From positions 124,001 through 188,000 of the forward strand of contig NZ_KE340326.1 in assembly GCF_000413435.1 (NCBI RefSeq): a stretch of 64,000 bases of DNA, written 5' to 3'. This document shows, piece by piece, positions 10,355 to 22,600 of the stretch. Position 1 is the stretch's first letter, and every line of letters starts with the position of its first letter. Source of the stretch: Campylobacter ureolyticus ACS-301-V-Sch3b (GTDB lineage Bacteria > Campylobacterota > Campylobacteria > Campylobacterales > Campylobacteraceae). Under the pieces are notes generated by a model, which was not told where the DNA came from, ran no database searches, and saw only the letters and a program-made list of their open reading frames with translations. The position numbers were made by a program, and so were the translations under genes.

Positions 10355-10524
10355 TTGTTTTGCCTTTTTTAAACTTCCATATCTATAGTTTATTTTAAAA
10401 TATTAAAACCTTTTTACATTAAAGACATATAATAAAATTATAATTATATGATAAATTTCTTATTTATTTTTTAATGCAAACATAAAAATTTTTTCTAACT
10501 ACACCTCAACATAGTAAAAATAAT

Positions 10525-10554
10525 AAAAAGGTTAAATTTTACTTTAACCTTTTT
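10525..10554. terminator. Strong bidirectional hairpin, probably the original guaA terminator
   Basis: AAAAAGGTTAAA and TTTAACCTTTTT form a perfect 12-bp stem with a six-base loop, giving T-runs on both strands. It lies only six bases beyond the displaced copy of the guaA 3' tail at 10561-10571. This is where the guaA terminator would have been before the island inserted. Confidence 0.75.
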
Positions 10555-10560
10555 AAATAT

Positions 10561-10571
10561 TATTCCCATTC
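10561..10571. repeat. attL-like copy of the guaA 3' tail
   Basis: The 11 bases TATTCCCATTC read on the minus strand as Glu-Trp-Glu-stop, the same as the end of GuaA. It is an exact copy of 14837-14847. Confidence 0.55.
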
Positions 10572-10747
10572 TTCTTTTCCAAACATCCGATATATCCCAA
10601 ACCATTCAAAATACTATATTCTATTTTTTCTAATATCACCAAATTCATCTAATTATAGGACCATTTTCAAATTTTTAGTCCCATCCCAGTCCCAGTACTG
10701 GGAAAAATTAGCATCCTTATAATTCTCATTTTAGCTTAAGATTCTAA

Positions 10748-11283
10748 TTATTGTTTATGATAGTAGTCTAAGATTTTGCATTGCCCTTTTATCTCTTGAA
10801 TTTGCATATACTTCTCAATGTAATCAAAATCTAAATCTCCTAAATCATTAATTGGTAATAATATCTTTTGTCTATTCATCCTTGATACATTAAATTTATA
10901 CCCATAGGCATATTTCTCCTTTTGTTGAAGTATTGCCTGTTTTAGAAATAAATATGTGTACTTATTTTCTTTTTTTTCATCTTTCCAATGAGCTCTCTTT
11001 ACATCATCAGAAAAGACAGCTTGATATGGGTGATAAAAGTTCTCTACAACAGATCCATTGTAATTCACCCCCAATACATTTTTATCCAAGCTAGAGTTGA
11101 TGTTTTTAATAAAATTAGTTATTCCATTGCTATTATCTATCGAACCTATGAATGGTATAGTTCCATCAATTTGATTTGCTTTTGTAAGCCTTACACCTGA
11201 TTTTATATTTAAAATGTCTTCAAGCCAAAATTCTTTCCATTCTTTTTTATAAAGTGGTATAAGTTTAGACTCGTAAGAAATAG
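10748..11283 (-). pseudogene. Third target-recognition domain of the specificity subunit, currently out of frame
   Basis: The minus-strand frame is open from the TA tract to a stop at 10748, about 178 codons. It encodes a complete HsdS-type domain: KKEWKEFWLEDILNIKSG (compare IEWKQFRLNEIFNIYTG in the upstream gene), then TIPFIGSIDNSNGITNF, and a C-terminal half ending KILDYYHKQ with the LLPINDLGDLDF segment. It has no good start of its own; a TTG at 11089 would give only the second half. It lies two bases off the frame of the upstream S gene. It is best seen as a silent, switchable 3' extension of that gene. Confidence 0.75.
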
Positions 11284-12334
<1,051 letters not shown>

Positions 12335-12360
<26 letters not shown>

Positions 12361-14308
12361 CTTTGGCTGCTAAAAGAGAGTTTGTATCAAGTAATTCTTC
12401 TTCATCATCCTTTATTCCAAAAAGATATCCTCTACCATGAGTTATCATATTAACTTCAAAAGTAATATAGTCAGCTATTGTATTTCTAAAATCTTCATCA
12501 GTAGGAATTTCATCATTGAAATAATAAAAAGAGTGTAGCCACTCATCATCTGCTTCAATCGTTGTTTCAACACAAAACTTTGTCTCGGCACTAATTCTAT
12601 CAAACCATACATCTAGCAAATGCTGTTTTTTATCTTTTGCAGATGGTGTTTCAACTAGACCTATATGCTTTGCGACTTCATATCCATCATCTTCAAAGTT
12701 TATAAATTTGCAAACTTTATCTTTATGATGTGGTATGCCTGCAGTAAAAATAGCTATGCAAGGATTTGTTCCAACTCCATAGAAAGTGTTTTTGTTTAAG
12801 GTTATAACACCTTCTAAAGTGTGATATTTTAAAATGTTAGACTTCATTTCTTTCTCATAGTTAGTTTTACCTGTCATTGTGGATTGAGGAACAATAACGG
12901 CAACTCTAGCACCCTCTACAAGTGATTTTAGTAAATGTTCTGTAAAAGATATTTCATAAAGACTTGGGTTATCTTTTGATCCTTGAGAGTAAGGAGGATT
13001 CATCATTCCTACAGTACAGCCTTTTAATTGAAGTTTTGCTGGGTTTTGTTTCAAAAAATCTTGGTTTTCAAGATTGCTCTTACCATCCCCCCTAAGTATC
13101 ATATTTGTTGTAGCAATAGTAAACATATAGGATTGGTCTTCTATTCCAAAAAGTTGTTCTTTTCTAATATGGTTTTTAATAAAATCATCATCCGTTTTTT
13201 GCAACATATCATGCATTGCTGCAATTAAAAATCCTGCCGTTCCGCAACATGGATCCATTACCTTATCATCCGGACTCAAATCAAGTAAATCGCAAAATAA
13301 TTCTGTGATATGTCTTGGCGTTAAAATAATTCCTAGTGTCTGTCCATCTCCGCCTGAATATGACATGAACTCCCCATAAAAACGGCCTAAATAATCTTCC
13401 CCACTTTGGTGGAATCTTATGGATTGAAATATACTCTTATATAGAAATTCTGTATAATGCTTATTAGGCGTTTTACCCAAATTAGAGTCTATCTGATTTA
13501 TTTTTGTAGTATCTTTTATAACAGAAAACTGATTTAACAATTTATCCCTTTTCACATCAGGAGACACATTAGCTCTATTCAGATTATCTCGTATAGCATC
13601 ATAAATTTTTTGTCCATCTGTTTTTTTAGAATCACCTGTCAACATATCAATGGAAAAATTTCCATATTCCATTTCTCTAAGTGCTAGTAAAATACCTGAT
13701 ACAATTAATGGCTTATCCTTATCTTGGATTGAGCCATAATTTCTCAAATCTTCATGTAGTAAAGCGGCATCTTTTAAAATTTCTTTTGTTTCTTTTTCAA
13801 AATCTGTATTTTCTTTCAATATTTCTTTTGTATAGTATTCATATATATTTTTTTCATTAAAAGAAATAAATGTTTCTATTTCAGGTAATTCATAATAATC
13901 AAGCCTATCATTTATAAATAAAGGGCTTATTCTATGTTTCTTCTCATTTCCAGAAACCCCAATAGCAATTACTTTCGCATAAGAGGTGTTTTTAATTAGA
14001 TGTTTGCCATAAAATAATGCTCCATTTACAGCATAATCACAAATAGATGTAACATCCTCTGCTAATATCCCATCTTCTGTCCTTTTTTCATGCATAGATA
14101 GAGAGCTTTTATCCTCAATAACTACAATAAAATCTTTAATTATTCCTACATATTCTGGAAATCCAACTTTGCCAGTTCCTCTTTTAGATGCTGTTTTAAG
14201 TGCATTATTTAGTTCCTTTATTGTAGAGCCTTGTGCCTCCAATCCCAATCCAGCTTCTTTCAGTAAATCATAGACCCACAAATCTGTACTTTTTTCTTTT
14301 AAAATCAT
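12335..14308 (-). CDS. BcgI-like RM subunit: nuclease plus N6-adenine methyltransferase
   Basis: The 657-residue protein fuses an N-terminal PD-(D/E)XK-type nuclease segment (GFPEYVGIIKDFIVVIEDK, with PE at 51-52, D59, E65 and K67) to an HsdM-like gamma-class methyltransferase. Motif I is DPCCGTAGFL near residue 351 and motif IV is NPPYSQ near 434. This layout and size match BcgI A (about 637 residues) of type IIB systems, which cut on both sides of their site and methylate adenine. No separate hsdR is present. It overlaps the XRE gene by 4 bp and the S gene by 26 bp, so the three form one operon. Confidence 0.88.
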
Positions 14309-14523
14309 CTTTTATACTCCATAATTTCCTCAACACACATTTCTAGCACGCAACAAATCTTTGCAATAGCTTTCAGACTTATTCTTTGAACCTCATTGTT
14401 ATTACAATAAGAATTAAGTTGTGTTTTTTGAAAATTTGTTTCTTTTTCTAAAATATTTTTACTTATATTTTTTTCTTCTAAAATTTGGTTTATTTTTAAA
14501 ATAATCTTGCCAAAGTTTTGCAT
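14305..14523 (-). CDS. XRE-type HTH regulator of the restriction operon
   Basis: The 72-residue protein has a helix-turn-helix: NISKNILEKETNFQKTQLNSY, then ISLKAIAKICCVLEM, the Cro/C1 pattern. It is the first gene of the operon and its stop overlaps the RM subunit start (ATGA). It therefore resembles a controller protein timing restriction gene expression. No clear operator is seen upstream. Confidence 0.8.
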   Translation of the reverse strand: MQNFGKIILKINQILEEKNISKNILEKETNFQKTQLNSYCNNNEVQRISLKAIAKICCVLEMCVEEIMEYKR

Positions 14524-14836
14524 AAATTTTTATTCCTTAAAATTTCTAAAATTGAATTTCGTCTACATGCACTAACATTATTTTAAAACTTCTTATGGGT
14601 CCAATATTTTTTAATTTGCATACTTGCATATAAGCTAATATTAAAGCTACTTTAAAGTTCATACAAAAAAAGACCGACCACACCTTAATACCACTGTCTA
14701 ATTTTTTGTCCAAATGTAAGCCACTTGGAACTATTATTTAGTTTATTTTTTAGCTTCTAGTACCATTTGAGTACCAGTAGCTATTTTACATTTTCTTTAT
14801 AGCTTGCAATCAAGCCATTTTATAAATTTTTGCAAC
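14524..14836. other. Intergenic stretch between the RM operon and guaA
   Basis: No gene is supported in these ~310 bases. They contain an imperfect inverted repeat (14751-14783), the match to 10677-10697, and short frames broken by stops. The first ~150 bases upstream of the XRE gene should hold the operon promoter, but no convincing -10/-35 pair was found. Confidence 0.5.
14751..14783. repeat. 33-bp imperfect inverted repeat
   Basis: Arms TAGCTTCTAGTAC (14751-14763) and GTACCAGTAGCTA (14771-14783) pair at 11 of 13 positions around a seven-base centre. It lies inside the right edge of the island. It could be a recombinase arm site, an operator or a terminator; nothing distinguishes these. 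Confidence 0.5.
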
Positions 14837-16374
14837 TATTCCCATTCAATTGTTGCTGGTGGCTTGCTTGAGATATCATAAACTACGCGGTTAATGCCAT
14901 TTACTTCGTTTATGATGCGGCGGCTTATATTTTCAAGTAGCTCATACGGAAGCCTTGAAAAACTTGCAGTCATTCCATCACTTGCATCGACCACGCGAAC
15001 ACAAACTGCATTTTCATAAGTTCTATTATCACCCATTACTCCAACGGAATTTACATTTAAAAGCACACAAAATGCTTGCCAAGTTTTTTCATACCAACCG
15101 CTTGATTTAAGCTCTTGTCTTAGCACAACATCTGCTTTTCTTAAAAGCTCAAGTCTTTCGTTTGTAACCTCTCCCATTATGCGTATAGCAAGTCCAGGTC
15201 CAGGGAATGGATGCCTAAAAACTAAATCACGACTAAGCCCAAGCTCAAGCCCCAAAGCTCTAACTTCATCTTTAAAAATCTCTCTTAAAGGCTCGATTAG
15301 TTTAAATTTCATATGCTCGGGAAGTCCGCCAACATTGTGATGGCTTTTTATAGTTTTACTAGCTCCACCAAAACTACTGCTCTCTATAACATCGCTATAA
15401 AGCGTCCCTTGAGCAAGGTATTTTACATCTTTATGTTTTTTAGCCTCTTCTTCAAATATCTCTATAAAGGTATTTCCTATAATTTTTCTTTTAACTTCTG
15501 GCTCTATAACACCACTTAATCTTTCTAGAAAAATCTTACTTGCATCTATGCTTATTAAGTCAATTCCAAGCTTTGTTTTAAATGTATCACTTACCTGTTT
15601 TGCTTCGCCCTCTCTTAAAAGCCCGTTATCAACAAAAACAACTATAAGGTTTTTAGGTACTGCATGAGCTAAAAGTGCTGCAACGACTGAGCTATCCACA
15701 CCGCCACTTACTGCACATAAAATTTTATCTTTGCCAACTAGATTTTTGATTTTCTCACACTCATTTTTGGCAAAACTCCCCATATTCCAAGTGCTTTCAC
15801 AACCACATATAAATTTAGCAAAGTTTTTAAGTATTGCATCACCAAACTCGCTGTGAGCAACTTCTGGGTGAAATTGCAAAGCATAAATTTTAGCTTTTTC
15901 ATCTGCGTATGCACAAAATTCACTGCTTTTTGTCTTGGCTAATAATTTGAAATTTGAAGGAAGTGCTTCAACTTTATCTGCATGACTCATCCAAACAACC
16001 TGATCTTTAGGCGTATCTTTAAAAAGATCACTTTCACAAGCAAGAGAAATTTCAGCTTTTCCATACTCTTTGCTTGCTGCTGGAACAACACTTCCACCAA
16101 ATTTATGAGCAATTAACTGCATTCCATAACAAATTCCCAAAATCGGCAGTCCAAGCTCAAAAATTCCCTCATCGCAAAAATAGGCGTCTTTTGCATAAAC
16201 GCTTGCTGGCCCACCACTTAAAATAATGCCTTTTGGCTTTTTTGCTTTTATAGCATCAAGTTTTGCATCAAAGGGCAAAAGCTCGGCATAAACACCTTGC
16301 TCTCTTAATCTTCGTGCGATTAACTGCGTGTATTGTGATCCAAAATCCAAAATAATAATATCTGCTGTCTTCAT
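14836..16374 (-). CDS. guaA: GMP synthase (glutamine-hydrolysing)
   Basis: The 512-residue protein converts XMP to GMP. It has an N-terminal class I glutamine amidotransferase domain (nucleophile in GICYGMQ, His-Glu in FHPEV), an ATP-pyrophosphatase domain with the P-loop [10 protein letters not shown] near residue 222, and the C-terminal dimerisation domain ending PPATIEWE. Full length. Its last codons form the right-hand repeat of the restriction island, so its native downstream region now lies 4.3 kb away. Confidence 0.98.
   Translation of the reverse strand: MKTADIIILDFGSQYTQLIARRLREQGVYAELLPFDAKLDAIKAKKPKGIILSGGPASVYAKDAYFCDEGIFELGLPILGICYGMQLIAHKFGGSVVPAASKEYGKAEISLACESDLFKDTPKDQVVWMSHADKVEALPSNFKLLAKTKSSEFCAYADEKAKIYALQFHPEVAHSEFGDAILKNFAKFICGCESTWNMGSFAKNECEKIKNLVGKDKILCAVSGGVDSSVVAALLAHAVPKNLIVVFVDNGLLREGEAKQVSDTFKTKLGIDLISIDASKIFLERLSGVIEPEVKRKIIGNTFIEIFEEEAKKHKDVKYLAQGTLYSDVIESSSFGGASKTIKSHHNVGGLPEHMKFKLIEPLREIFKDEVRALGLELGLSRDLVFRHPFPGPGLAIRIMGEVTNERLELLRKADVVLRQELKSSGWYEKTWQAFCVLLNVNSVGVMGDNRTYENAVCVRVVDASDGMTASFSRLPYELLENISRRIINEVNGINRVVYDISSKPPATIEWE
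14837..14847. repeat. attR-like repeat within the guaA 3' end
   Basis: TATTCCCATTC, identical to 10561-10571; it encodes the final Glu-Trp-Glu and most of the stop codon of guaA. Confidence 0.55.
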
Positions 16375-16399
16375 ATAAAATCCTTAAAAAATATCGAAA

Positions 16400-16405
16400 A
16401 TTATA
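16400..16405 (-). promoter_or_regulatory. -10 box of guaA
   Basis: GGTATAAT on the minus strand, about 25 bases upstream of the guaA start, with an AAGGA ribosome binding site between. Confidence 0.65.
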
Positions 16406-16421
16406 CCAAATTTAACTAAAT

Positions 16422-16574
16422 TTAGCTTGATTTTGTTGTGTTTGTATCGCTTGGCGTATAAACTGGCGGTCCTTTATAACCACATCCACAAATTCCAATT
16501 ACAAGAAAAATTAATAATAATTTTGCTAAAATGTCCTTATGAAAAGTGTTAAAAATATAATTGAAGAAATTCAA
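16422..16574 (-). CDS. Small LptM/YifL-like lipoprotein (start uncertain)
   Basis: A minus-strand frame ending at 16422 encodes a hydrophobic stretch KLLLIFLVIGICGCG followed by YKGPPVYTP. The lipobox-like cysteine followed by G-x-K-G-P and a proline-rich tail is typical of the small LptM (YifL) lipoproteins, which assist LptD maturation. No ATG is in frame: the candidates are TTG at 16572-16574 with AGGGG six bases upstream, or a rare ATT at 16530-16532. The first would overlap the divergent gene at 16539 by 36 bp. The C-terminal part is convincing; the start is not. Confidence 0.5.
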   Translation of the reverse strand: MNFFNYIFNTFHKDILAKLLLIFLVIGICGCGYKGPPVYTPSDTNTTKSS

Positions 16575-16994
16575 ACTTCACCCCTATTTAATGATATTAA
16601 TGATAAGCGTAAATTTTTGAGCTTACTAAGTAAAACACATCAAAAATTAATTGCTTTTATCTACTCAAAAGATCAAATTCTCTATTTTGCCTGCAAACAT
16701 AATGTAGGTCTTCAAGAACTTAAAAAAGATAGTAATATAAATTTGATAAAAGAGTTATTAAAAACATATATAAAATTTCACCCCGATTCAAATTTGAAAG
16801 AAATTAAAGATATAAGATTTTTTGTTGCAAGTAAATTTATGAGAAAAAAAGAAAAAATTAAAGAAATTTTTAAGATAAATTTACCAACTAAATTTATAGA
16901 ACCAAGCGATGGCAAATTTAAAAACAATATCAAAGATGAAGAAAATCACGCTTTATTTGAAGAAATAAGGAAATTGATCCTTGCTAGTAAATGA
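16539..16994 (+). CDS. Hypothetical protein upstream of uvrC
   Basis: The 151-residue, lysine-rich, probably cytoplasmic protein has no recognised domain. It looks helical, with repeated charged segments (IRKLILASK at the end). Its stop overlaps the uvrC start by 14 bp, so the two are probably cotranscribed. From memory, C. jejuni also has a small gene between guaA and uvrC. A TAAAAT box at 16527-16532 ends only six bases before the ATG and there is no Shine-Dalgarno sequence, so the message may be leaderless. Confidence 0.75.
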   Translation: MKSVKNIIEEIQTSPLFNDINDKRKFLSLLSKTHQKLIAFIYSKDQILYFACKHNVGLQELKKDSNINLIKELLKTYIKFHPDSNLKEIKDIRFFVASKFMRKKEKIKEIFKINLPTKFIEPSDGKFKNNIKDEENHALFEEIRKLILASK

Positions 16995-18786
16995 TATAAA
17001 ATCACTCCCAAATTTGCCTGGAGTTTATGAATATTTTGATGAAAACGCAAAGCTATTATATGTTGGAAAAGCTAAAAATTTAAAAAAAAGAGTAAGAAGT
17101 TATTTTTCTTTTACGCCAAATTTAGCCCCAAATCCAAGGGTTAGTTTAAGAATACAAAAGATGATAAATGAAAGTATTCATCTAAAATATATCGTAACAA
17201 AAAGCGAAGCCGATGCATTGATTTTAGAGAATTCGTTTATAAAACAACTTAATCCAAAATACAACATTTTACTAAGGGATGATAAAACTTATCCATACAT
17301 TTATATTGATTTAAATGAAGATTTTCCAAGATTTAATATAACTAGAAAAGTAATAAAAGGCTCAAATATTAAATATTTTGGACCATATTTTAAAGGATCA
17401 CGTGAAATTTTAGAAACTTTATATATGAAATTTAAACTAGTTCAAAAAAATGGATGTTTAAAAAATAAAAAAGCTTGCCTGTTTTATCAAATAAATCGTT
17501 GTTTAGCGCCTTGTGAAGAAAAAATAACAAAAAAAGAGTATGATTTAATAATAAAAGATGCACTATATGCCCTTAAAAATCCAACCTCAATGATTGAATA
17601 CTTAAAAGAGCTTATGTTGAAATACTCATTAAATGAAAACTATGAAGAAGCTGCAAATTTAAGAGATAAAATAGAAATGCTTAAAGAAAGTGATCAAAAA
17701 ATAGAAGTTGATTTAGCAAGACTTGAAGACTTTGAAGTATTTGCTATAAATTCTTTCCAAAGCTTTGCTTGTGCTGTAAGACTTAGCATAAGAGATGGAA
17801 AAATAACAAACTCAAACTCAAAAATCATAAATTTAAAAAACTTTGAAAATTTAGAAAAAAGTGAAATTGATGAAATTTATAAACAAACCTTACTTGATGC
17901 TTTTCCTGCTGAATCACCTGTGGCAGTTTCTAAAATATATGTAAATGATGATTTTTTAGATATTAGCTTAGTAAGTGAGATTTTAGAAGCTAGACATAGC
18001 AAAAAATTTGAGATAATTGTTCCAAAAATTGGAGAAAAAAGAAAAATTTGCAATATCGCGCACCAAAATGCGAAAATTAATATTCAAAAACACTTAAAAG
18101 CTTATGATTTTGAGTTTTTAAACTCCATGAAAGAGTATTTTGGGTTTACAAATTTACCAATAAATATAGAAGCTTATGATAACTCACACATGTTTGGAAG
18201 CGCTGTGGTTGGAGCTATGATAGCTTATAATGAAGATGGATTTAACAAGCAAAATTATCGTCACGCCCATCTTAAATCAAATAATGACTATGATCAAATG
18301 AAAGAGTATTTAACAATGCGAGTAAATAGATTTGATAAGTTAAATCCACCAGATTTATGGGTAATTGATGGTGGAGTTGCGCTTTTAAATTTAGCTGATG
18401 AAATACTAAAAAGCGTTGGGGCAAATGTAGATATAATAGCTATTTCAAAAGAAAAAGTTGATGCTAAAGCATATCGTTCAAAAGGCGCAGCAAAAGATAA
18501 ACTTTATACAAAAAATGGAGAATTTTTACTACCACCAAGCGATAAAAAACTTCAATTTTTTCAAAAACTAAGAGATGAAGCTCATAGATTTGCCATAAGT
18601 TTTCATCAAAAAACAAAAAGAAAAAATGATTTGCAAAAATCAAATTTGATAAAATCAGGATTGAGCGAAGGAAAAATAAAAAAATTGCTTGATTATTTTG
18701 GTAGTTTTGAAAAAATTTATGATTCAAATTTTGACGAAATTTCAAATTTAATAGGAAAAACTGCTGCAAAAAAAATATTTTTATAA
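16981..18786 (+). CDS. uvrC: Excinuclease ABC subunit C
   Basis: The 601-residue protein is the dual-incision nuclease of nucleotide excision repair. It has the GIY-YIG domain (LPGVYEYFDENAKLLYVGKA) at the N-terminus, a cysteine-containing region at ~155-175, a UvrB-interaction UVR motif (ENYEEAANLRDKIEML), the RNase H-like core (EAYDNSHMFGSAVVGAMIAY, LWVIDGGVALL) and C-terminal helix-hairpin-helix motifs. The start is TTG with AAGGAA upstream, inside the end of the preceding gene. Confidence 0.96.
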   Translation: MLVNDIKSLPNLPGVYEYFDENAKLLYVGKAKNLKKRVRSYFSFTPNLAPNPRVSLRIQKMINESIHLKYIVTKSEADALILENSFIKQLNPKYNILLRDDKTYPYIYIDLNEDFPRFNITRKVIKGSNIKYFGPYFKGSREILETLYMKFKLVQKNGCLKNKKACLFYQINRCLAPCEEKITKKEYDLIIKDALYALKNPTSMIEYLKELMLKYSLNENYEEAANLRDKIEMLKESDQKIEVDLARLEDFEVFAINSFQSFACAVRLSIRDGKITNSNSKIINLKNFENLEKSEIDEIYKQTLLDAFPAESPVAVSKIYVNDDFLDISLVSEILEARHSKKFEIIVPKIGEKRKICNIAHQNAKINIQKHLKAYDFEFLNSMKEYFGFTNLPINIEAYDNSHMFGSAVVGAMIAYNEDGFNKQNYRHAHLKSNNDYDQMKEYLTMRVNRFDKLNPPDLWVIDGGVALLNLADEILKSVGANVDIIAISKEKVDAKAYRSKGAAKDKLYTKNGEFLLPPSDKKLQFFQKLRDEAHRFAISFHQKTKRKNDLQKSNLIKSGLSEGKIKKLLDYFGSFEKIYDSNFDEISNLIGKTAAKKIFL

Positions 18787-18806
18787 ATAAAACAGAAAAT
18801 ATATGG

Positions 18807-18812
18807 TAAAAT
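18807..18812 (+). promoter_or_regulatory. -10 box of the phosphorelay operon
   Basis: GGTAAAAT lies about 30 bases before the ATG at 18843, followed by the Shine-Dalgarno sequence AAAGG. Campylobacter promoters often rely on such a -10 element without a clear -35. Confidence 0.5.
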
Positions 18813-18842
18813 GTAGTTCATTAATTTTAAGAAAGGTATTTA

Positions 18843-19637
18843 ATGCTGATTTATGATGCAAATTTTAAATTACTTGGGGTGAGCGAACATGCTTTAAATT
18901 TGTTAGGATATCCTACTTTTAATGCATTTTATTCAAACCACAGTGATATTTCTGAACTATTTGTAGATAAAGAAGATTTTTATATATACGGAAAAAAAGT
19001 AAGCTTTCAAGAATATATGCTTAAAAGCAAAAAACCTCTTTTAATCTTGTTAAAAAACTCTAAAAATTTAGAAATAGAAATTAAATTCGAAATAAACAAC
19101 TTGTTTTTCAGTGATGAAAACAATGGCTACGTGATTTTTTTAAATTCTCCAAGTGTTAAAAGTCAAAATGCGCAAGATGATTTTTTACCAAAAAGCAGTG
19201 TAAAAAGATCAAATTTGCTATCAGTTGATAATATTTTTAAAAAAACATATGATTTAGAACTTCAAAATATTAAGAAGATTAAGCTAAATGATTTAGAAGA
19301 AAGCACTTCAATAAATGATGAATGGCTTAAAAAAACAGCAGATAATCTTTCTTTGAATTTAGGTAAATTTACAAATAACTTAAAAAACTTAATTAATAAA
19401 GCATATGAAAAAGAAGAAATTTTATATGAAGCAATTGTTTTGGGCGATTTAAACGAATCAGTGAAAAATTTAAACGAAATAAAAAAACTAGCCTACTCTT
19501 ATAATATTAAGCCTCTTACAAAGGCTATTTATAGGCTTGAAAATTCACAAATAGATGAAATTTCAAAAAATTTTAGACAATACAAAGATGTTATTGAAAA
19601 AATTGATAAAACTATTACAAAAAGGAATGACATATGA
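18843..19637 (+). CDS. PAS-like protein encoded with the hybrid kinase
   Basis: The 264-residue soluble protein begins [23 protein letters not shown], the usual opening of a PAS fold (a strand, then a conserved N-x-x-G-like helix), up to about residue 105. The C-terminal ~110 residues are helical and charged and could be an HPt-like or dimerisation bundle; no phospho-acceptor histidine is evident. Its last codons overlap the start of the 1358-residue kinase by 4 bp, so it probably acts in the same signalling pathway. Confidence 0.6.
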   Translation: MLIYDANFKLLGVSEHALNLLGYPTFNAFYSNHSDISELFVDKEDFYIYGKKVSFQEYMLKSKKPLLILLKNSKNLEIEIKFEINNLFFSDENNGYVIFLNSPSVKSQNAQDDFLPKSSVKRSNLLSVDNIFKKTYDLELQNIKKIKLNDLEESTSINDEWLKKTADNLSLNLGKFTNNLKNLINKAYEKEEILYEAIVLGDLNESVKNLNEIKKLAYSYNIKPLTKAIYRLENSQIDEISKNFRQYKDVIEKIDKTITKRNDI

Positions 19638-22600
19638 AGCTAAATACGACTTCTATACTTAGATTTATAACAGGTATACCGTTACTAATCATTATGTTGA
19701 TTGGATCGTTCTATCTTTACAGTTCATATAATAACTATAAAGAAGCAGATACTCTTAACAAATCAGTTGCTAATCTTAACAGCATTAGCGAGCTAATTGA
19801 ACAACTTGGAAACGAAAGAGGACTAAGTGTTATCTACACCGCAAGTGGTGGAAGACTTAATGTTTCTGATCTTTTGCAAAACCAAAGAGCACAAACAGAT
19901 GCTGAGATAAAGAAATTTAATAACCTCATAGCAAATTATGAAAGCATTGTTGGTAGTAACTTCTTAAATAAAAGTTCAGGCGTTCCAAGTGAACTTTTAA
20001 AAATGTCATCTCTGCTTAAAAACATTAATGAAGCAAGATCTAAGGTGGATAATTTAGATGCTGACTTTAATACTGTTTTTACAAATTTCTTTTCAGTTAT
20101 TGATGAAGAGTATTTAAATTATGCAAGATTTGTTCAAAAATATGCAACCTCACAAGACATTGCATCTTTGAGTTCAAACTTGGTAACTACTTATGAGATA
20201 ATGAGCGCTTCAAGCTATCAAAGAGATTATGTTATATCTTTACTTGGTACAAGAGAGGCAATTGATTATTCAACTCTTTCAAAATGGAGCGAAATAAGCA
20301 ATAAAAGTGCATTTATATCTTATACATCACTTCCTGAATCACAAGCAAAAACAGAAATTTTAAAACTTCTTTCTTCGCCTGATTCACAAGCTATAATTTC
20401 ATCAGCCAACACTCTTAATACTCAACTTCAACAAGAGGCACTATCTGGTGAATATAGTGTTGGTCTTATGGAGTGGTTTAGTGCAGCAAGTAGCAAAATC
20501 AGTCTAGCAAAAGAAATAACTCAAAAACTAAGTAAAGAGCTTATGGTTCAAACAGATGCATATAAACACGAACTACAAAAAGTTTTGTTTATAGCAATTG
20601 GACTATTTGCAATAGCGATACTATTTTTATTTATAACTCTTAGATTTATCAACAGATTCCAAAGAAACATATCTGAACTTGATGATGTTTTAAATAGCAT
20701 AAGCCATATCTCAGAACAAGATATTAAAATAGACTTAAGAACATCAGAAGGTATGTCAAGAGCCTATACAATTATCCAAGATGCGATTGATGTTATTGCT
20801 GATCAAAAAGAGATTGCTGAAGAGGCAAATAAGGCAAAATCAATATTCTTAGCTAATATGTCACACGAAATAAGAACCCCATTAAATGGAGTTATTGGCT
20901 TTACTGAGCTTTTGAAAAACACAGGCCTAGATGATGAGCAGCAAGATTATGTTGATACAATAGAAAAAAGTTCTGAAAACCTACTTACAATTATAAATAA
21001 CATTCTTGATGTTTCTAAAATTGAAAGTAATAAAGTTGAACTTGAAGATATTTTATTTGATCCGATTAACGATTTTGAAGGTGCTATTGAAGTTTATGCA
21101 GCAAAAGCGAGTGAGAAAAATATAAATCTTTTATCATATATTGATCCAAGTCTTGTAAATTTACTTTATGGTGATATTACAAAAATAAAAGAGGTTTTAA
21201 TCAACCTAATGAGCAATGCTGTTAAATTTACTCCTGTAAATGGTAGCATTATAATTGATATAAGAAGACTTCCTTCTGTAAGCGAAAATGAAACCAACAT
21301 AAAATTTAGTGTTAGAGATACTGGTGTTGGTATAGCAAAAGACAAACTTGGAAAGATATTTAGTGCATTCTCACAAGCTGATTCTACTGTAACAAGACAA
21401 TATGGTGGAACTGGACTAGGACTTACAATTTCATCTAAATACGTTGCCATGATGGGTGGTATGCTTCAAGTTACTTCTGAGGTCGGACAAGGAAGTGAGT
21501 TTTTCTTCACTCTATCATTTAAAGAAACCAAAAAGTCAGACTCAGATACTATTTATAACGGTATAAAAGGTAAGAGATTTGCACTTTTAACTGATGATCC
21601 TAAAGATATACACAATGTAATTGTAAAAGATTATCTTACATACATGGGTGCAAATATAAAAATCCTTGAAAGTGATAGAGAGATAAATAGAAACTATTTT
21701 GATATTCTGATAATAAGACTTGAAGACTATCCAATGATTAGTAGAGAACTAGATATACCTATTGTAGTCTGTGGAAATCTTAGAGAGATTCAAAATGCAA
21801 GATTTGACAAAGAAAGCATTTTCACCTTATCAGAACCTGTAAATATAACAAAAATTTTAAGAACCACACAAAGAGTACTAGAAGCTGGTCCTGTTGTAGC
21901 AACCTCTAGACCTGCTCAAGATGCAGTATATACTGAACCTACAGCTCCTGCAGCAACTGAACCTGTTGCAAAACAAACTGTAGTGGAACAACCTATTAAA
22001 GAAGAGGTCGTAGCAAAAGAGCCTGTAAAAGAAGAGGTAGTAGTAGAAGAACCTGCAAAAGAAGATAAAGCTGAACTTAGCTTAAGAGACAAACTAAGAG
22101 CTAGAATCAATCAAGGCACTCCTAGTGAACCAAAAGTGGCCATAAAAAAAGAAGAACCAAAAGTTGAACCTGTCATTCAAAAAGCACCGGAAACTAAACC
22201 ACAAGAGCAAATCAAAATAGAAGAAGAGCCTGCTGAAATAAAAATTTCTATTGAAGAGCCTACAATTATAAAAAAAGATGAAATAAAAGAAGTAATTGAG
22301 CCTAAAGTAGATTCTAGCATAAAAATTGATGAGCCTAAGGTAGTGGTTGAGGAACCTAAGATAGTAGTTGATGAGCCTAAGGTGGTAGTTGAGGAACCAA
22401 TTATTGAAAAAATTTCAATTGAGCCAACTCCAGCTAAAGAACCTGAGATAAAAATTTCTGATGAAAGCCTTAAGGTAGCAGATGAAGAGATTAAAACTAT
22501 AAGTGAGCCTAAGCAACAAGCACCAGTTAAAACAGAAGAAGTAGCTAAAAAAGAAAAAGTAGTTAAAGCCCCTGAAGTAGTAAAACCTCAAGTAAAGATT

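Larger units (their letters stand above)
10355..10747. other. Intergenic stretch with terminator, island edge and palindrome
   Basis: No gene is supported in these 393 bases. They hold a strong hairpin (10525-10554), the left 11-bp guaA-tail repeat (10561-10571), a 21-bp sequence (10677-10697) that matches 14759-14779 at 16 of 21 positions, and a perfect 12-bp palindrome CCCAGTACTGGG at 10691-10702. The part right of 10571 looks like decayed mobile DNA. Confidence 0.6.
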
